Positions 49,086-58,323 of a DNA stretch of 64,000 nt are shown here, one piece after another. The stretch is from NCBI RefSeq assembly GCF_042650605.1, contig NZ_JBHSBN010000024.1:30936-94935 (forward strand), read 5' to 3'. The stretch is from Micromonospora_J zhanjiangensis (lineage in GTDB: Bacteria; Actinomycetota; Actinomycetes; Mycobacteriales; Micromonosporaceae). The stretch's first letter is position 1, and each line of letters begins with the position of its first letter. A program made the position numbers and the translations under genes. The notes under the pieces were generated by a model, which was not told where the DNA came from, did no database searches, and was given only the letters and a program-made list of their open reading frames with translations.

Positions 49086-49991
49086 ATGACCGAGTACCGT
49101 GCGGTGTTCGACGCCGAGGTGTCCTTTCTCAATGACGGTGGCCTGCAGGTCCAGGGATTCCGGCTGGACCTGCCCGGGCCCGGGGTGACCGACGACGAGC
49201 TGGCCGACCTGCTCGTCAGCCACCTCGGCCTGTTGATGGTCGAGCGGGTGAGGTTCACCAGGCGGGAGGTGGTGGCCGAACCGCACAAGGGCTCGCGTGG
49301 CGTGTCGGCGGTGGATCGCCGGCCGGCGGCCGGCCGCCTGGTGGAACTCAACCACGTCGTCACCGCCGGCATGACGACGTACCCGGGCCTGCCCGGGCCG
49401 GAGATCACCCCGCACCTGACCCGGGAGCAGTCCCGGGCGCACTACGCGCCGGGCGTCGAGTTCGCGATCGACCGGATCAGCATGGTCGGCAACACCGGCA
49501 CCTACCTGGACAGCCCGTACCACCGGTACGCCGACGGGGTGGATCTCGCGGGGCTGCCGTTGGCGGCGGTGGCGGACCTGCCCGCCGTGGTGGTCCGGCT
49601 CGCCGACAGCGGCCGGCGCGACATCGGACCGTCGGCGCTGGCGGCGCTCGACGTCGCCGGTGCGGCGGTGCTGCTGCACACCGGCTGGGACCGGCACTGG
49701 GGCACCGAGGCGTACGGCGACCCGGCACCGTTCCTCACCGAGGCGGGTGCCAGGATGCTGGTCGACGCCGGCGCGGTCCTGGTGGGCATCGACAGCGTCA
49801 ACATCGACGACGCGCACGCCGGCGGCGTCCGGCCGGCGCACTCGATCCTGCTGGCCGCCGGCGTCCCGGTGCTGGAACATCTCACCGGGCTGGCCGACCT
49901 GCCGGTCACCGGTGCCCGGCTGCACGCCGCGCCGCCCCGGGTGCGCGACTTCGGCACGTTCCCGGTCCGGGCGTACGCGATCGTGCCGTGA
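49086..49991 (+). CDS. cyclase family protein with N-terminal extension
   Basis: A 301-residue protein. Residues about 75-300 form a cyclase/kynurenine-formamidase-like domain (LVELNHVVTAGMTTYPGLPG ... HAAPPRVRDFGTFPVRAYA). The metal motif, usually HxGTHxDxPxH, is GNTGTYLDSPYH here; two His are replaced, as I recall for one known branch of the family. The N-terminal 70 residues (TEYRAVFDAEVSFLNDGGLQ) form a small separate domain. ATG 49086 has no strong ribosome-binding site. Substrate unknown. A hairpin follows the gene. Confidence 0.85.
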   Translation: MTEYRAVFDAEVSFLNDGGLQVQGFRLDLPGPGVTDDELADLLVSHLGLLMVERVRFTRREVVAEPHKGSRGVSAVDRRPAAGRLVELNHVVTAGMTTYPGLPGPEITPHLTREQSRAHYAPGVEFAIDRISMVGNTGTYLDSPYHRYADGVDLAGLPLAAVADLPAVVVRLADSGRRDIGPSALAALDVAGAAVLLHTGWDRHWGTEAYGDPAPFLTEAGARMLVDAGAVLVGIDSVNIDDAHAGGVRPAHSILLAAGVPVLEHLTGLADLPVTGARLHAAPPRVRDFGTFPVRAYAIVP

Positions 49992-50037
49992 CCCGGTGCC
50001 AGGTACCGCTGGGCGGTGGCGCGGGCCAGGTACGGCG

Positions 50038-50079
50038 CCGACCGCCGGGCCACCGCACGCGCGGCGGCCCGGCGGTCGG
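50038..50079. terminator. long hairpin between convergent genes
   Basis: A perfect 14-base stem (50038-50051 with 50066-50079) around a 14-base loop, between the convergent cyclase and arabinofuranosidase-like genes. Confidence 0.8.
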
Positions 50080-50083
50080 GCGT

Positions 50084-52204
50084 TCACAGGGTGGTGCAGA
50101 CGACGCCGTTCAGGGTGAACACGCCGGGCAGCACGTTCGGCCCGCTGTACGCCCCGACGAAGCCGATGTTGGTGCTGCCCCCGCCGGCGGGGACGGGTGG
50201 GCTGCCGTCGGTGTTGGTGATCTTCACCGTGCGGCCGGTCTGCGTCCAGGTGGCGTTCCAGCCGCTGCTCACCTGCTGCCAGGACGTCGGCCAGGTCCAG
50301 GTCAGCGTCCAGCCGTTGATCGGCGCGGTTCCGTTGTTGACGATGTCGACGCCGCCGACGTAGCCGTTGCCCCAGTCGTTGACGTCGGTGAAGCGCACCG
50401 CGCAGCTGCTCTCGGCCGGGCTGCCGGTGGTGAAGGTGACCGGCGGCGACGGCCGGGAGGCCCGGCCGGCGTTGTCCCGGGCCACCAGGTTGATCGTGTA
50501 CCGGGTGCCCGGGGTGAGGTTGTGGACGGTGAACGAGCCACCGGTGGTCTCGCCGAGCTGCTCGCTGGTCGTGCCGTTCTGCCGGTACACCTCGATCTTC
50601 GCCGGCAGGCCACCGACGGGCGGCGGCACGGGCCAGTAGATGGTCGCGGTCCGGTCGGTGACGTTCGTGGCGATCGGTTGGCCGGGCGCCGCGGGCGCCC
50701 CGGTCGTCGGTGCCGCCGGGTGCAGCACCAGCGTCGTCAGCGAGTACGCCGGCAGGGTCCGGCTGGTCGCGCTGCCCGACTGGTCCTGAGCGATCGACGT
50801 CGCCCCGTTGGTGTACGTGTAGACCGTCGGCGCGGTCGCGGCCGGTGCGTACCCGGCGTAGTCGATGGTGACCGGGTGCGCGTTGTCCGGGTCCCGGTTC
50901 AGCAGCAGCACCGCGAGGTCCCCGTTGTCCCGGCGTACCGCGTGCGCCGCGACCAGCGGGTTGTCGGTGCCGGCGCGGACGAACTGGTCACCGGCCCGGG
51001 CGAACAGGTTCATCATGGACAGCCCGTGGTACGGCGCGAAGGGGGTGTTCAGCGGTGGCTCGCAGACCGACCCGTCGGCGGTGCAGGTGCCGCTGGAGAG
51101 CATCCCGAAGTCGCCGTAGTCGGTCTGCCCGGCCACCGTCGTGACGTCGCCGATGCCGTTGTGCGCGTTCCACCACTGCACCGTGAACACGCCGTTTTCC
51201 AGCAGCCCGCTGTACGCGTCGGCCAGGAACAACGCGCCGGGCTGGGTGTCCTGGCCCTGCCCGACGTTCAGCTCGGTGAAGCTGATGCCGATCCGGCTGG
51301 CGTTCGACCCGGCGTACCTGGTGAGTGCCTGACGCAGCAGGTAGACCGCGTCGGTGAGGTGCGCGGTGCGGGACAGCGACTCGGCGGCGTTGCCACCCGG
51401 GTACCAGTGCACGTCCACGAAGTCGATCTTCGGCCCGGCGATGCCGAGCACGGTGCGGTTCCACGGTCCCGGGTCGGCGTCGGCCTTGATCCCGTCCGGC
51501 CAGTTGCCCGGCATGGTCAGCACCGCGCCGACCTTGATCGTCGGGTCGACCGCCTTCATCGCGTCGGCGTACTCGACGACCAGGTTGGCGTACTGGGTGG
51601 CGCTCTTGTCGGGGTGGTCGTCGGCCTCCCAGTCGGAGCCGTAGATGCCGTTGCCGTAGTTCTCGTTGCCGACCGTCCAGTACGTCGCGCCGTACTTCTT
51701 GGTCACGTTGGCGTACCGGACCCAGTCGGCGGCCTCGGCCGGCGTGCCGGTCCCGTAGTTCGCGATGATCATCGGCTGGGCGCCGACCCGCTTGGTCGCG
51801 GCCATGAAGGTGTCGAAGTCGGTGTTCGGGGCGACGTACCCGCCGGGCGCGGTGTGCGTCTTCCAATGGTAGATGTCGGCGTAGGACCCGCCCGGGTAGC
51901 GCAGCATCTTTACGCCGGCCGCGCGCAGCAGGTCCGACGTCTCGGTGGTGCCCAGGTTGGTGTCCCAGATGGCGTGGTTGACCCCCAGCGCGGTGCCGGG
52001 CACGGTGGCCAGGCCCGCCCGCGCGTTGACGGTCACGGCCACCGGGTCGTCCACCGCGCTGGCGCTGGTGGGATGCGTTCCGGCCAGGCCGGCGGTGGCG
52101 AGCAGCAGGCTCGCGGTGAGGGCCGTCCAGCGGCCGCGACGGGCCCGGAACGGGCGCGGTCTCGGGGCAGCGCCGTCGGATCGGGACGTGCTCGGATTGC
52201 TCAT
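50084..52204 (-). CDS. secreted arabinofuranosidase-like glycoside hydrolase with Fn3 and CBM2
   Basis: A 706-residue secreted enzyme: signal segment (about 20-50), a TIM-barrel hydrolase (about 55-400) followed by a beta-sandwich (about 400-500), an Fn3 domain (about 510-600) and a C-terminal CBM2 (about 605-706, with WGNGYVGGVDIVNNG and GWTLTWTWP). The acid/base is probably Glu in TVGNENYG and the nucleophile Glu in FTELNVGQG, as in clan GH-A families such as GH51. Action on arabinoxylan or a related plant polymer is likely. ATG 52204 follows a GGGAAACC stretch. Confidence 0.87.
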   Translation of the reverse strand: MSNPSTSRSDGAAPRPRPFRARRGRWTALTASLLLATAGLAGTHPTSASAVDDPVAVTVNARAGLATVPGTALGVNHAIWDTNLGTTETSDLLRAAGVKMLRYPGGSYADIYHWKTHTAPGGYVAPNTDFDTFMAATKRVGAQPMIIANYGTGTPAEAADWVRYANVTKKYGATYWTVGNENYGNGIYGSDWEADDHPDKSATQYANLVVEYADAMKAVDPTIKVGAVLTMPGNWPDGIKADADPGPWNRTVLGIAGPKIDFVDVHWYPGGNAAESLSRTAHLTDAVYLLRQALTRYAGSNASRIGISFTELNVGQGQDTQPGALFLADAYSGLLENGVFTVQWWNAHNGIGDVTTVAGQTDYGDFGMLSSGTCTADGSVCEPPLNTPFAPYHGLSMMNLFARAGDQFVRAGTDNPLVAAHAVRRDNGDLAVLLLNRDPDNAHPVTIDYAGYAPAATAPTVYTYTNGATSIAQDQSGSATSRTLPAYSLTTLVLHPAAPTTGAPAAPGQPIATNVTDRTATIYWPVPPPVGGLPAKIEVYRQNGTTSEQLGETTGGSFTVHNLTPGTRYTINLVARDNAGRASRPSPPVTFTTGSPAESSCAVRFTDVNDWGNGYVGGVDIVNNGTAPINGWTLTWTWPTSWQQVSSGWNATWTQTGRTVKITNTDGSPPVPAGGGSTNIGFVGAYSGPNVLPGVFTLNGVVCTTL

Positions 52205-52389
52205 GGTGGGTTTCCCTTGTTGGCGACGATCGGAGCGATTGCGCCCAGCCCGAACGGTCAGGTCGCTGCTGGGTTCGTTCGTCGCCGTCCCCCGGGAAGA
52301 CCCCGGTTGCCCAGTTGGACGGCGGTGAGCATCGCGTGTGGCGTCCCGTCGACGCATCAGAATCGCACAGTGATCCGGCCCTGCTCAAG

Positions 52390-52405
52390 AGGAAAGGGCT
52401 TTCCT
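52390..52405. promoter_or_regulatory. palindrome AGGAAAG-GG-CTTTCCT, candidate operator
   Basis: A perfect 7-base inverted repeat with a 2-base centre in the 308-base divergent gap between the arabinofuranosidase-like and pectin methylesterase genes. LacI-family sugar regulators bind sites of this kind. Nothing else clear was seen in the gap except an AT-rich stretch around 52425-52450. Confidence 0.45.
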
Positions 52406-52512
52406 GGTGCGGCCAGCTGTGCCTAAATAGATGGAAACAAATTTATCTGTGTGCCCCCGACGGTCGGGTCGTGACCCGCCGCCGACGTGGTCAGGACCCG
52501 AGGAGAGTCGAA

Positions 52513-53532
52513 GTGGAATATCTGCCAGGTCGGCGACCTGCCCTGTCGGCCGCCGCCCTCACCACCGCCGCGACCGTGCTGACGGGCCTGGCCCTGACCG
52601 GCCCCGCGGGAGCCGTCGCGCCGGTGGCCACCCCGTCGGTGAGCGCCACGCTGACGGTGGCGGCCGACGGCACCGGCACGTACCGCACGGTGCAGGCCGC
52701 CGTCGACGCGGTGCCGGCCAACAACACCCAGCCGGTCACCATCACGGTGAAGCAGGGCACCTACCGCGGCCTGGTCACCGTACCGGCGAACAAGCCGAAC
52801 ATCACGATCAAGGGTCTCGGCTCGGCACCGTCGGCCACGGTGATCGTCTACAACAACTCCGCGGGCACCGCCGGCGGCACCTTCAACAGCGCGACCTTCT
52901 TCGCGTACGGGAACAACTTCACCGCCGAGAACCTGACCATCTCCAACGACTACCAGGAGAACGGAACCACCGTCGACCAGCAGGCCGTCGCCCTGCACCT
53001 CAACGCCGACCGCGCCGTGCTGCGGAACGTCCGTCTGCTCGGTGACCAGGACACCTTCCTGGTCAACGACAAGACCCGCGCCTACGTGGTCGGCTCCTAC
53101 ATCGAGGGCACCGTCGACTTCATCTTCGGCGGCGGCACCGTCGTGTTCAACAACTGCTCCATCTACGAGAAGCGCTCCACCGGAGCCCCCATCACCGCCG
53201 CCCGGACACCCGCCTCGAAGACGTACGGGATGCTGATCTACAAGTCGACGATCACCGGGGCGACCAACAACACCACCCAGCTGGGTCGACCGTGGGGGCA
53301 GGACGCCCAGGTGCTCTACCGGGAGTCGTCGCTCAGCGCCACCATAAAGACCGCCCAGCCGTGGACCGACATGAGCGGTGCGACCTGGCAGAACGCCCGG
53401 TTCCGGGAGTACCGCAACACCGGTGCCGGCGCCACGGTCAACGGCAACCGCCCGCAGTTGACCGACGCGCAGGCCGCCAACTACACCCCGCAGAAGTACC
53501 TGGCCGGCACCGACGGCTGGAACCCGATCTGA
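52513..53532 (+). CDS. secreted pectin methylesterase (CE8)
   Basis: A 339-residue secreted enzyme. Signal peptide (1-36) and then a right-handed beta-helix pectinesterase: QAVALHLNADRA, LLGDQDTFLVND (catalytic Asp), GTVDFIFGGG (nucleophile Asp) and LGRPWGQ with the conserved Arg/Trp. It removes methyl groups from homogalacturonan outside the cell. GTG 52513 follows AGGAG. It is divergent from the arabinofuranosidase-like gene and followed by a hairpin. Confidence 0.95.
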   Translation: MEYLPGRRPALSAAALTTAATVLTGLALTGPAGAVAPVATPSVSATLTVAADGTGTYRTVQAAVDAVPANNTQPVTITVKQGTYRGLVTVPANKPNITIKGLGSAPSATVIVYNNSAGTAGGTFNSATFFAYGNNFTAENLTISNDYQENGTTVDQQAVALHLNADRAVLRNVRLLGDQDTFLVNDKTRAYVVGSYIEGTVDFIFGGGTVVFNNCSIYEKRSTGAPITAARTPASKTYGMLIYKSTITGATNNTTQLGRPWGQDAQVLYRESSLSATIKTAQPWTDMSGATWQNARFREYRNTGAGATVNGNRPQLTDAQAANYTPQKYLAGTDGWNPI

Positions 53533-53565
53533 CCGGTCGGCGCGGTCCGGTCGACCCGCCGACCC

Positions 53566-53595
53566 CGGCGGCGCGGCGGGCGGGCCGCGCCGCCG
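53566..53595. terminator. hairpin between pectin methylesterase and alpha-glucuronidase genes
   Basis: A perfect 12-base GC stem (53566-53577 with 53584-53595) and a 6-base loop between two convergent genes. Confidence 0.75.
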
Positions 53596-53611
53596 ACCGC
53601 CGCCGGGCGGC

Positions 53612-55960
53612 TCAGTAGATCCGCCGCCCCTGGGCGTCCGGCACCCCCGACTTGCGGAAGAAGTACGTGTTCACCTGGTCCCGCCACTCCACGGCGCTGC
53701 GCAGTTGCTCGTCGAGCCGCTCGCGCACCCGCTCGTACCACGCCGGGTCGATCCGCCCGGCGAGTTCCCGCCATTGTGCGCGCATCCGCCGCACCTGCTC
53801 GACCCCGGCGAAATGGGTGTCGTAGATGTGCTGCACGACGGTGGACCCGCTGTGCAGCACGTGCCCGTACGGGACGTGGTGGAAGAAGAGCAGCAGCTCG
53901 TCGGGACAGCGTTCGAGCGACTCGTACGCGTCCGACCAGGGCTGCGGGTACTGACCGGTGAACCCGGTCCCGGTCGCCGGGGTCCGGTCCACGCCCACCC
54001 CGTCCCGGTCGGCGAAGTGGTAGGTGCCCCACGGGGTGTACTCGTACCCGTCCACGTCGGGGCCGTAGTGGTGCCCGGGACGCACCATGAAGCCGACGCC
54101 CAGGGGCGCCGTGTACCGCTCGTAGGTGCGCCAGGAGTCGTCCAGCACGGCGTGCACCGTCCGTCGGACGAGCTCCGGGTCGTCCACGGTCGACGGTGGG
54201 AAGGTCAGGTCGATCCACTCGTCGAGCAGTGCGTCGGCCGTCAGTCGCGGGTCCCAGGCGAGCCGGCCGACGGCGTACAGGTTGGCCTGCGCCAGTGGAT
54301 GTCCGGTCCAGAACGGGTCGTCACCCACGTTGGCGACCGCGACCAGGCCGCCACCGTGCCCGGCCCGGTGGCCGGCGGAACCGCCGGGACCGCCACCCGG
54401 ACGGTTCCCCGGTCCCGCGACGCCGCCACCCGGGCCGGCCCCACCGGCGGGCCCGAGCAGGCCGCCGTCGGGAGCGAACGCCGGGCCGAGGAAACCGCCC
54501 TCCGGCCGGACCAGCCGGCCACCCGGTACGGTGCGCCGCTCCTCGGTCCGACGGCTCGCCGGCTTGCCGGCCACCACGTCGGCGACGGTCCGGTCGTCCG
54601 GACCCCACGGCTCGAACCGCAGCACCTCGCTCCAGCACGGCGCGAGGTAGCAGGCGTGTCGCTGCTGACCGGTGTACTCCTGGGTCGCCTGGATCTCCAC
54701 CGCCAGCCGGGTGGCCGGCATGGCCGCGATCAGCGGCGAGACCGGCTCGCGGACCTGGAAGTCGACCGGCCCGAACTTGACCTGCAGGATCACGTTGGTA
54801 CGGAACCGCCCGTCCAGCGGGACGAAGTGGTCGTACGCGGCCCGGGCCCGGTCGGTCGACCGGTCCCGCCAGTCCTGGTGATGGTTGTAGACGAACGTGC
54901 GCCAGCGCACCACGCCGCCGTGCGGGGCGAGTGCCTCGGCGAGCAGGTTCGCCCCGTCGGCGTGGTCCCGGCCGTAGGTGAACGGGCCGGGTTGCCCCTC
55001 GGAGTCGGCCTTCACCAGGAAACCGCCGAAGTCGGGGATGCGCCGGTACACCCGGTGGGTGGCGTCGGCCCACCACGCGCGGACCCGCTCGTCCAACGGA
55101 TCGGCCGTGGGCAGCCCGCCGAGCACCACCGGCGCGGCGAAGCTGACCGCCAGGTGCACCCGGATGCCGTACGGGCGCAGCACCTCGGCGATCGCCACCA
55201 CGTCGTCGAGCCGGTCGGTCAGCAGCCGGGCCGCCTCGCCGTGCACGTTGACGTTGTTCACCGTGACCGCGTTGATCCCGACCGCGGCCAGCAATCGCCG
55301 GTACTCCCGCACCCGGGTCAGGTCCCGCGCCGCGCCGTCCCGCCAGAAGATCGAGCCGCCCGCGTAGCCCCGTTCCACCTGCCCCGACACCGGGTGCACC
55401 TCGACGTTGTCCCAGTGGTCGAGGGCCCGCAGGTGCAGCGCCGGCCGGTGCCGCTCGGGCGCCCGGTCGTCGTCGAAGGCCGCCGCCCCGAGCCGGACGG
55501 TGTGGAACAGCCCGTACAGCAGGCCCGCCGGGGTGTCGGCCAGCACCACGGTCACCCCGTCCGTGCGGGTCAGCAGGAACTCCTCGTCGGCGAGCCGCCC
55601 GTGCGCCGCGCCGTCCGCCGCGGGCGTCACCCCGAGTCGGGTCGCCTCCGCCGTCGCGTTCGCCAGCGGGCCGGCGTCGCGCAACGCGAGCACCAGGTCG
55701 ACCTCGACGTCCCAGGTGGGGGAGCGCCACACCCGTCCGCCGTGTTCGAGGCAGGCCCGTACCACCTCGTCCAGGACCGTGTCGACCAGCAGACCGTCAC
55801 CGTGCACGAGCACCCGGCGCGAGCCGAGGGGCCGGAACGCCGCCGGCGGCAGCCAGGCGGGGTGTGCGGTCCGCTCGGTGACCGGTACCGGCTGCCCGCC
55901 GTCCGTCGTGGTGCCGGCCTGGCCGGGAAGCCCGGCCGGCTCCGGGAAACCGCCGCTCAC
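53612..55960 (-). CDS. alpha-glucuronidase (GH67) with low-complexity insertion
   Basis: A 782-residue intracellular-type enzyme with no signal peptide; it removes (4-O-methyl)glucuronic acid from xylo-oligosaccharides. GH67 markers include DHWDNVEVHPVSGQVERGYAG, the acid Glu in VKADSEGQPGPFTYG, QVKFGPVDFQVREPVSPL and VANVGDDPFWTGHPLAQANL. GTG 55960 is chosen because GGGAGGAAC directly precedes it; it overlaps the end of the GH42 remnant. Between about 54350 and 54560 lies a Gly/Pro-rich insertion of some 65 residues inside the catalytic domain, not expected in this family. It is the last gene of the xylan operon. Confidence 0.92.
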   Translation of the reverse strand: MSGGFPEPAGLPGQAGTTTDGGQPVPVTERTAHPAWLPPAAFRPLGSRRVLVHGDGLLVDTVLDEVVRACLEHGGRVWRSPTWDVEVDLVLALRDAGPLANATAEATRLGVTPAADGAAHGRLADEEFLLTRTDGVTVVLADTPAGLLYGLFHTVRLGAAAFDDDRAPERHRPALHLRALDHWDNVEVHPVSGQVERGYAGGSIFWRDGAARDLTRVREYRRLLAAVGINAVTVNNVNVHGEAARLLTDRLDDVVAIAEVLRPYGIRVHLAVSFAAPVVLGGLPTADPLDERVRAWWADATHRVYRRIPDFGGFLVKADSEGQPGPFTYGRDHADGANLLAEALAPHGGVVRWRTFVYNHHQDWRDRSTDRARAAYDHFVPLDGRFRTNVILQVKFGPVDFQVREPVSPLIAAMPATRLAVEIQATQEYTGQQRHACYLAPCWSEVLRFEPWGPDDRTVADVVAGKPASRRTEERRTVPGGRLVRPEGGFLGPAFAPDGGLLGPAGGAGPGGGVAGPGNRPGGGPGGSAGHRAGHGGGLVAVANVGDDPFWTGHPLAQANLYAVGRLAWDPRLTADALLDEWIDLTFPPSTVDDPELVRRTVHAVLDDSWRTYERYTAPLGVGFMVRPGHHYGPDVDGYEYTPWGTYHFADRDGVGVDRTPATGTGFTGQYPQPWSDAYESLERCPDELLLFFHHVPYGHVLHSGSTVVQHIYDTHFAGVEQVRRMRAQWRELAGRIDPAWYERVRERLDEQLRSAVEWRDQVNTYFFRKSGVPDAQGRRIY

Positions 55961-56088
55961 CGTTCCTCCCGCAGCACCGCGACCCCGCGTCCGAACAGCC
56001 GGTAGTCGTCCTCCCACACCCGCTCGGGCCACTGTTCCGGGTTGTAGTCCCCGCCGAACGGTATCTTCGCCGTGCTGGGCAGGCTCAC
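55957..56088 (-). pseudogene. GH42 beta-galactosidase remnant (43 codons)
   Basis: GTG 56088 to TGA 55957 encodes 43 residues. The first 30 match the start of GH42 beta-galactosidases (FGGDYNPEQWPERVWEDDYR). The last dozen (GRGVAVLREER) look like the end of the same family. A full GH42 is about 650-680 residues, so an internal in-frame deletion has removed almost all of it. The GTGA overlaps with both neighbours are intact, so the remnant still couples DUF624 to GH67 translation. It could also be a leader peptide kept for that purpose. Confidence 0.75.
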
Positions 56089-56774
56089 GGGGTGAACTCC
56101 CTCCCGATCGCGTCGATCATCGGGCCGGCGACCCGCAGCAGGGCCAGCACGAACACCGCACCGAACAGGGCGGCCACCGCCTCCGAGGCGACCGCCGTGA
56201 CCGTGCCGGCGGCGAGCAGCAGCAGGGCGCTGCCCAGCGGCACCTGCGGGGTCCGCAGCAGGAAGTAGAGCGCCAACCGGGCGACGTCCCGGGTCCGGAA
56301 GGCGAACAGCGAGGTGATCACCAGCGCGTTGACGCCGCCGAGCGTCACGACCACGGCCAGCACGATCAGCGGCACGGCCCACCAGTCCGGCACACCGGCG
56401 ACCGCGAGGTGGGTCAGGTTCACCGCCTCGACGGTCAGCAGGAGCAGCACCGGGAGCCAGACCCGCAGCACCGGCACCAGATTCGTCCGGTAGCCGCGCC
56501 AGAACACCGCCGCCGGCCGCAGGTCGGTCAGGTCGAGCGGCTGGTGGCGCAGCGTCCACAGGCCGGCGGCGACGGCCGGCCCGACCGGCAGCGCGCAGAG
56601 GGCGTACAGCGGGAGGTTGCTGGCGTCCCGGTCGAGCAGCAGTAACGGCACCGCCCCGGGCAGCGTGGTGAGCACGAGCAGTGCCTCCACCACCAGCAGG
56701 GTGTAGACGCGGGCGGTGGCCCGCGACAGCGGCCCGCTGCCGAACTGCCGCCAGCTTCCGGCGGTGTCGCTCAT
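56085..56774 (-). CDS. DUF624 (YesL-like) membrane protein
   Basis: A 229-residue protein with five to six hydrophobic segments, and FGSGPLSRATARVYTLLVVE at the N-terminus, as in DUF624 proteins. These accompany carbohydrate ABC transporters and glycosidases in many Gram-positive bacteria; their role is unknown. ATG 56774 overlaps the stop of GH39 (ATGA), and its own stop overlaps the GTG of the GH42 remnant. Confidence 0.85.
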   Translation of the reverse strand: MSDTAGSWRQFGSGPLSRATARVYTLLVVEALLVLTTLPGAVPLLLLDRDASNLPLYALCALPVGPAVAAGLWTLRHQPLDLTDLRPAAVFWRGYRTNLVPVLRVWLPVLLLLTVEAVNLTHLAVAGVPDWWAVPLIVLAVVVTLGGVNALVITSLFAFRTRDVARLALYFLLRTPQVPLGSALLLLAAGTVTAVASEAVAALFGAVFVLALLRVAGPMIDAIGREFTP

Positions 56775-58321
56775 CGCTCCGCCGTCCCCTCCACCGGCGA
56801 GGTTCCGGCCGGCGGGTCGAGCAGGTTGTCGGCGTCCCACCACGGCGGCGCCCGGTCCACCACCGGGGTCAACTCCACCAGGGTCACCTCGTGCCGGGCC
56901 AGGGTGAGGTCGACCTCGACCCGACCGGCGGCCACCGGCAGGGCGCGGTGGTCGTGGGCCGGCTCGGCCGCCTCCCGCAGCGCGTCGAGCTGCCGCGCGT
57001 CCGGGGACGCCGGGCAACCCAGCTGCGACCAGGCCGCGAAGACGTTGCCGGCCTCCTCACTCACCGCGGACCGCCGCAGGTAGACCGACGCCGTGTCGGG
57101 GGCGGTGACCGGGACGGACAGCGCCACGGTGTGCCGGTCCGGCACCGGTTCCCGCCCCGTGACGTCCACCGGGGCCCAGGCCAGCACGGCGACCCGGCCG
57201 GTGGCGTCCCGGGTGACCAGGTGGTCCGGGCCGCGCGCCAGGACCCGGTCGCCGAGCCGGGCCATGAACGCGTACAGGTGGTAGGTCGGTTTTCTGATCT
57301 GCCGGTGGGTGAGCAGGCCGAAGCCGCCGTGCAGCAGGGTGGTCGGGATGCCCAGCTCCTCGAACACGTCGCTGAAGGTCCAGTACGCGAACGAGTCGAC
57401 CAGGTCGCCGCCGGCCGCCAGCACGGGCGCCAGGTAGGCGGCGTGGAAGGCGGTGTCGTGGATCGGGTTGTCCGGCCGGTAGGACGAGTTGAACTCGGTG
57501 ATGTGCACCGGCAGGTCGGCCAGCGGGGTGCCGGCCAGCGCCGCGCGCGGCTGGGCGAACTGCTCCAGCAGCCGGTCCGCGGGCGCGAGGGTCTGCCGGG
57601 TGCCGAACGGAACGTGCCGGGCCGGACCGGAGGTGTACGCGTGCCGGCTGACGAAGTCGACCGGCACCCCGCGGTCGGCGACGAACTCGGCGAACGGCAG
57701 CAGCCAGTCCGGGCCACCGGGGGAGACGGCCGGGCCGCCGACCCGCAGCTCGGCGTCCACCTCCTTGACCGCGGTCGCGGTCACCTCGTACAGCCGGTGG
57801 TAGCCGGCCCGGTCGGCGCCGGCCCAGAAGATGTCGAGGTCGGGCTCGTTCCATACCTCGATCGGCCAGCCGCGTACCTCGTCGAGGCCGTACCGGTCGA
57901 CCAGGTGCGTCATCGTGCCGCGGACCAGATCGGCCCACTCGGACCAGGACGCGGGCGGGGTGATGTTGCCCCGCCACCAGAACACGGTCTGCTCGCCGGA
58001 CGCGAGCCCGGTGGGCATGAAGCCCAGCTCCACGAACGGTCGGATGCCCAGGTCGAGGTAGGCGTCCACCACCTGGTCCAGGTACGTGAACGAGTGCCGT
58101 ACCCGGCGCGACCCCCGGTGCTCGTAGGGCTGGTGCACCCCGACGCCGTCGCTGAGCACCCCGTGACCACGGATGTGCCGGAACCCGATCTCCCGCTGGA
58201 CCAGCGCCAGCGAGTCCTGGTAGTCCCGGCGCAGGGCCAGGTCGAACCGGCCGGTGCCGACGCAGAACCGCCACGCGTCGGACAACCGGCCGACCGGCTG
58301 ATCGGGTACCTGGACGCGCAT
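56771..58321 (-). CDS. beta-xylosidase-like glycoside hydrolase (GH39)
   Basis: A 516-residue protein without a signal peptide. GH39 features: the acid/base Glu in EVWNEPDLDIFW, the nucleophile Glu in VHITEFNSSY and an N-terminal RHIRGHGVLSDG segment. A C-terminal beta domain runs from about residue 370. It probably splits imported xylo-oligosaccharides. ATG 58321 is used; a longer frame overlaps the solute-binding protein gene. It is 2 bases downstream of that gene and overlaps DUF624. Confidence 0.92.
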   Translation of the reverse strand: MRVQVPDQPVGRLSDAWRFCVGTGRFDLALRRDYQDSLALVQREIGFRHIRGHGVLSDGVGVHQPYEHRGSRRVRHSFTYLDQVVDAYLDLGIRPFVELGFMPTGLASGEQTVFWWRGNITPPASWSEWADLVRGTMTHLVDRYGLDEVRGWPIEVWNEPDLDIFWAGADRAGYHRLYEVTATAVKEVDAELRVGGPAVSPGGPDWLLPFAEFVADRGVPVDFVSRHAYTSGPARHVPFGTRQTLAPADRLLEQFAQPRAALAGTPLADLPVHITEFNSSYRPDNPIHDTAFHAAYLAPVLAAGGDLVDSFAYWTFSDVFEELGIPTTLLHGGFGLLTHRQIRKPTYHLYAFMARLGDRVLARGPDHLVTRDATGRVAVLAWAPVDVTGREPVPDRHTVALSVPVTAPDTASVYLRRSAVSEEAGNVFAAWSQLGCPASPDARQLDALREAAEPAHDHRALPVAAGRVEVDLTLARHEVTLVELTPVVDRAPPWWDADNLLDPPAGTSPVEGTAER

Positions 58322-58323
58322 GG

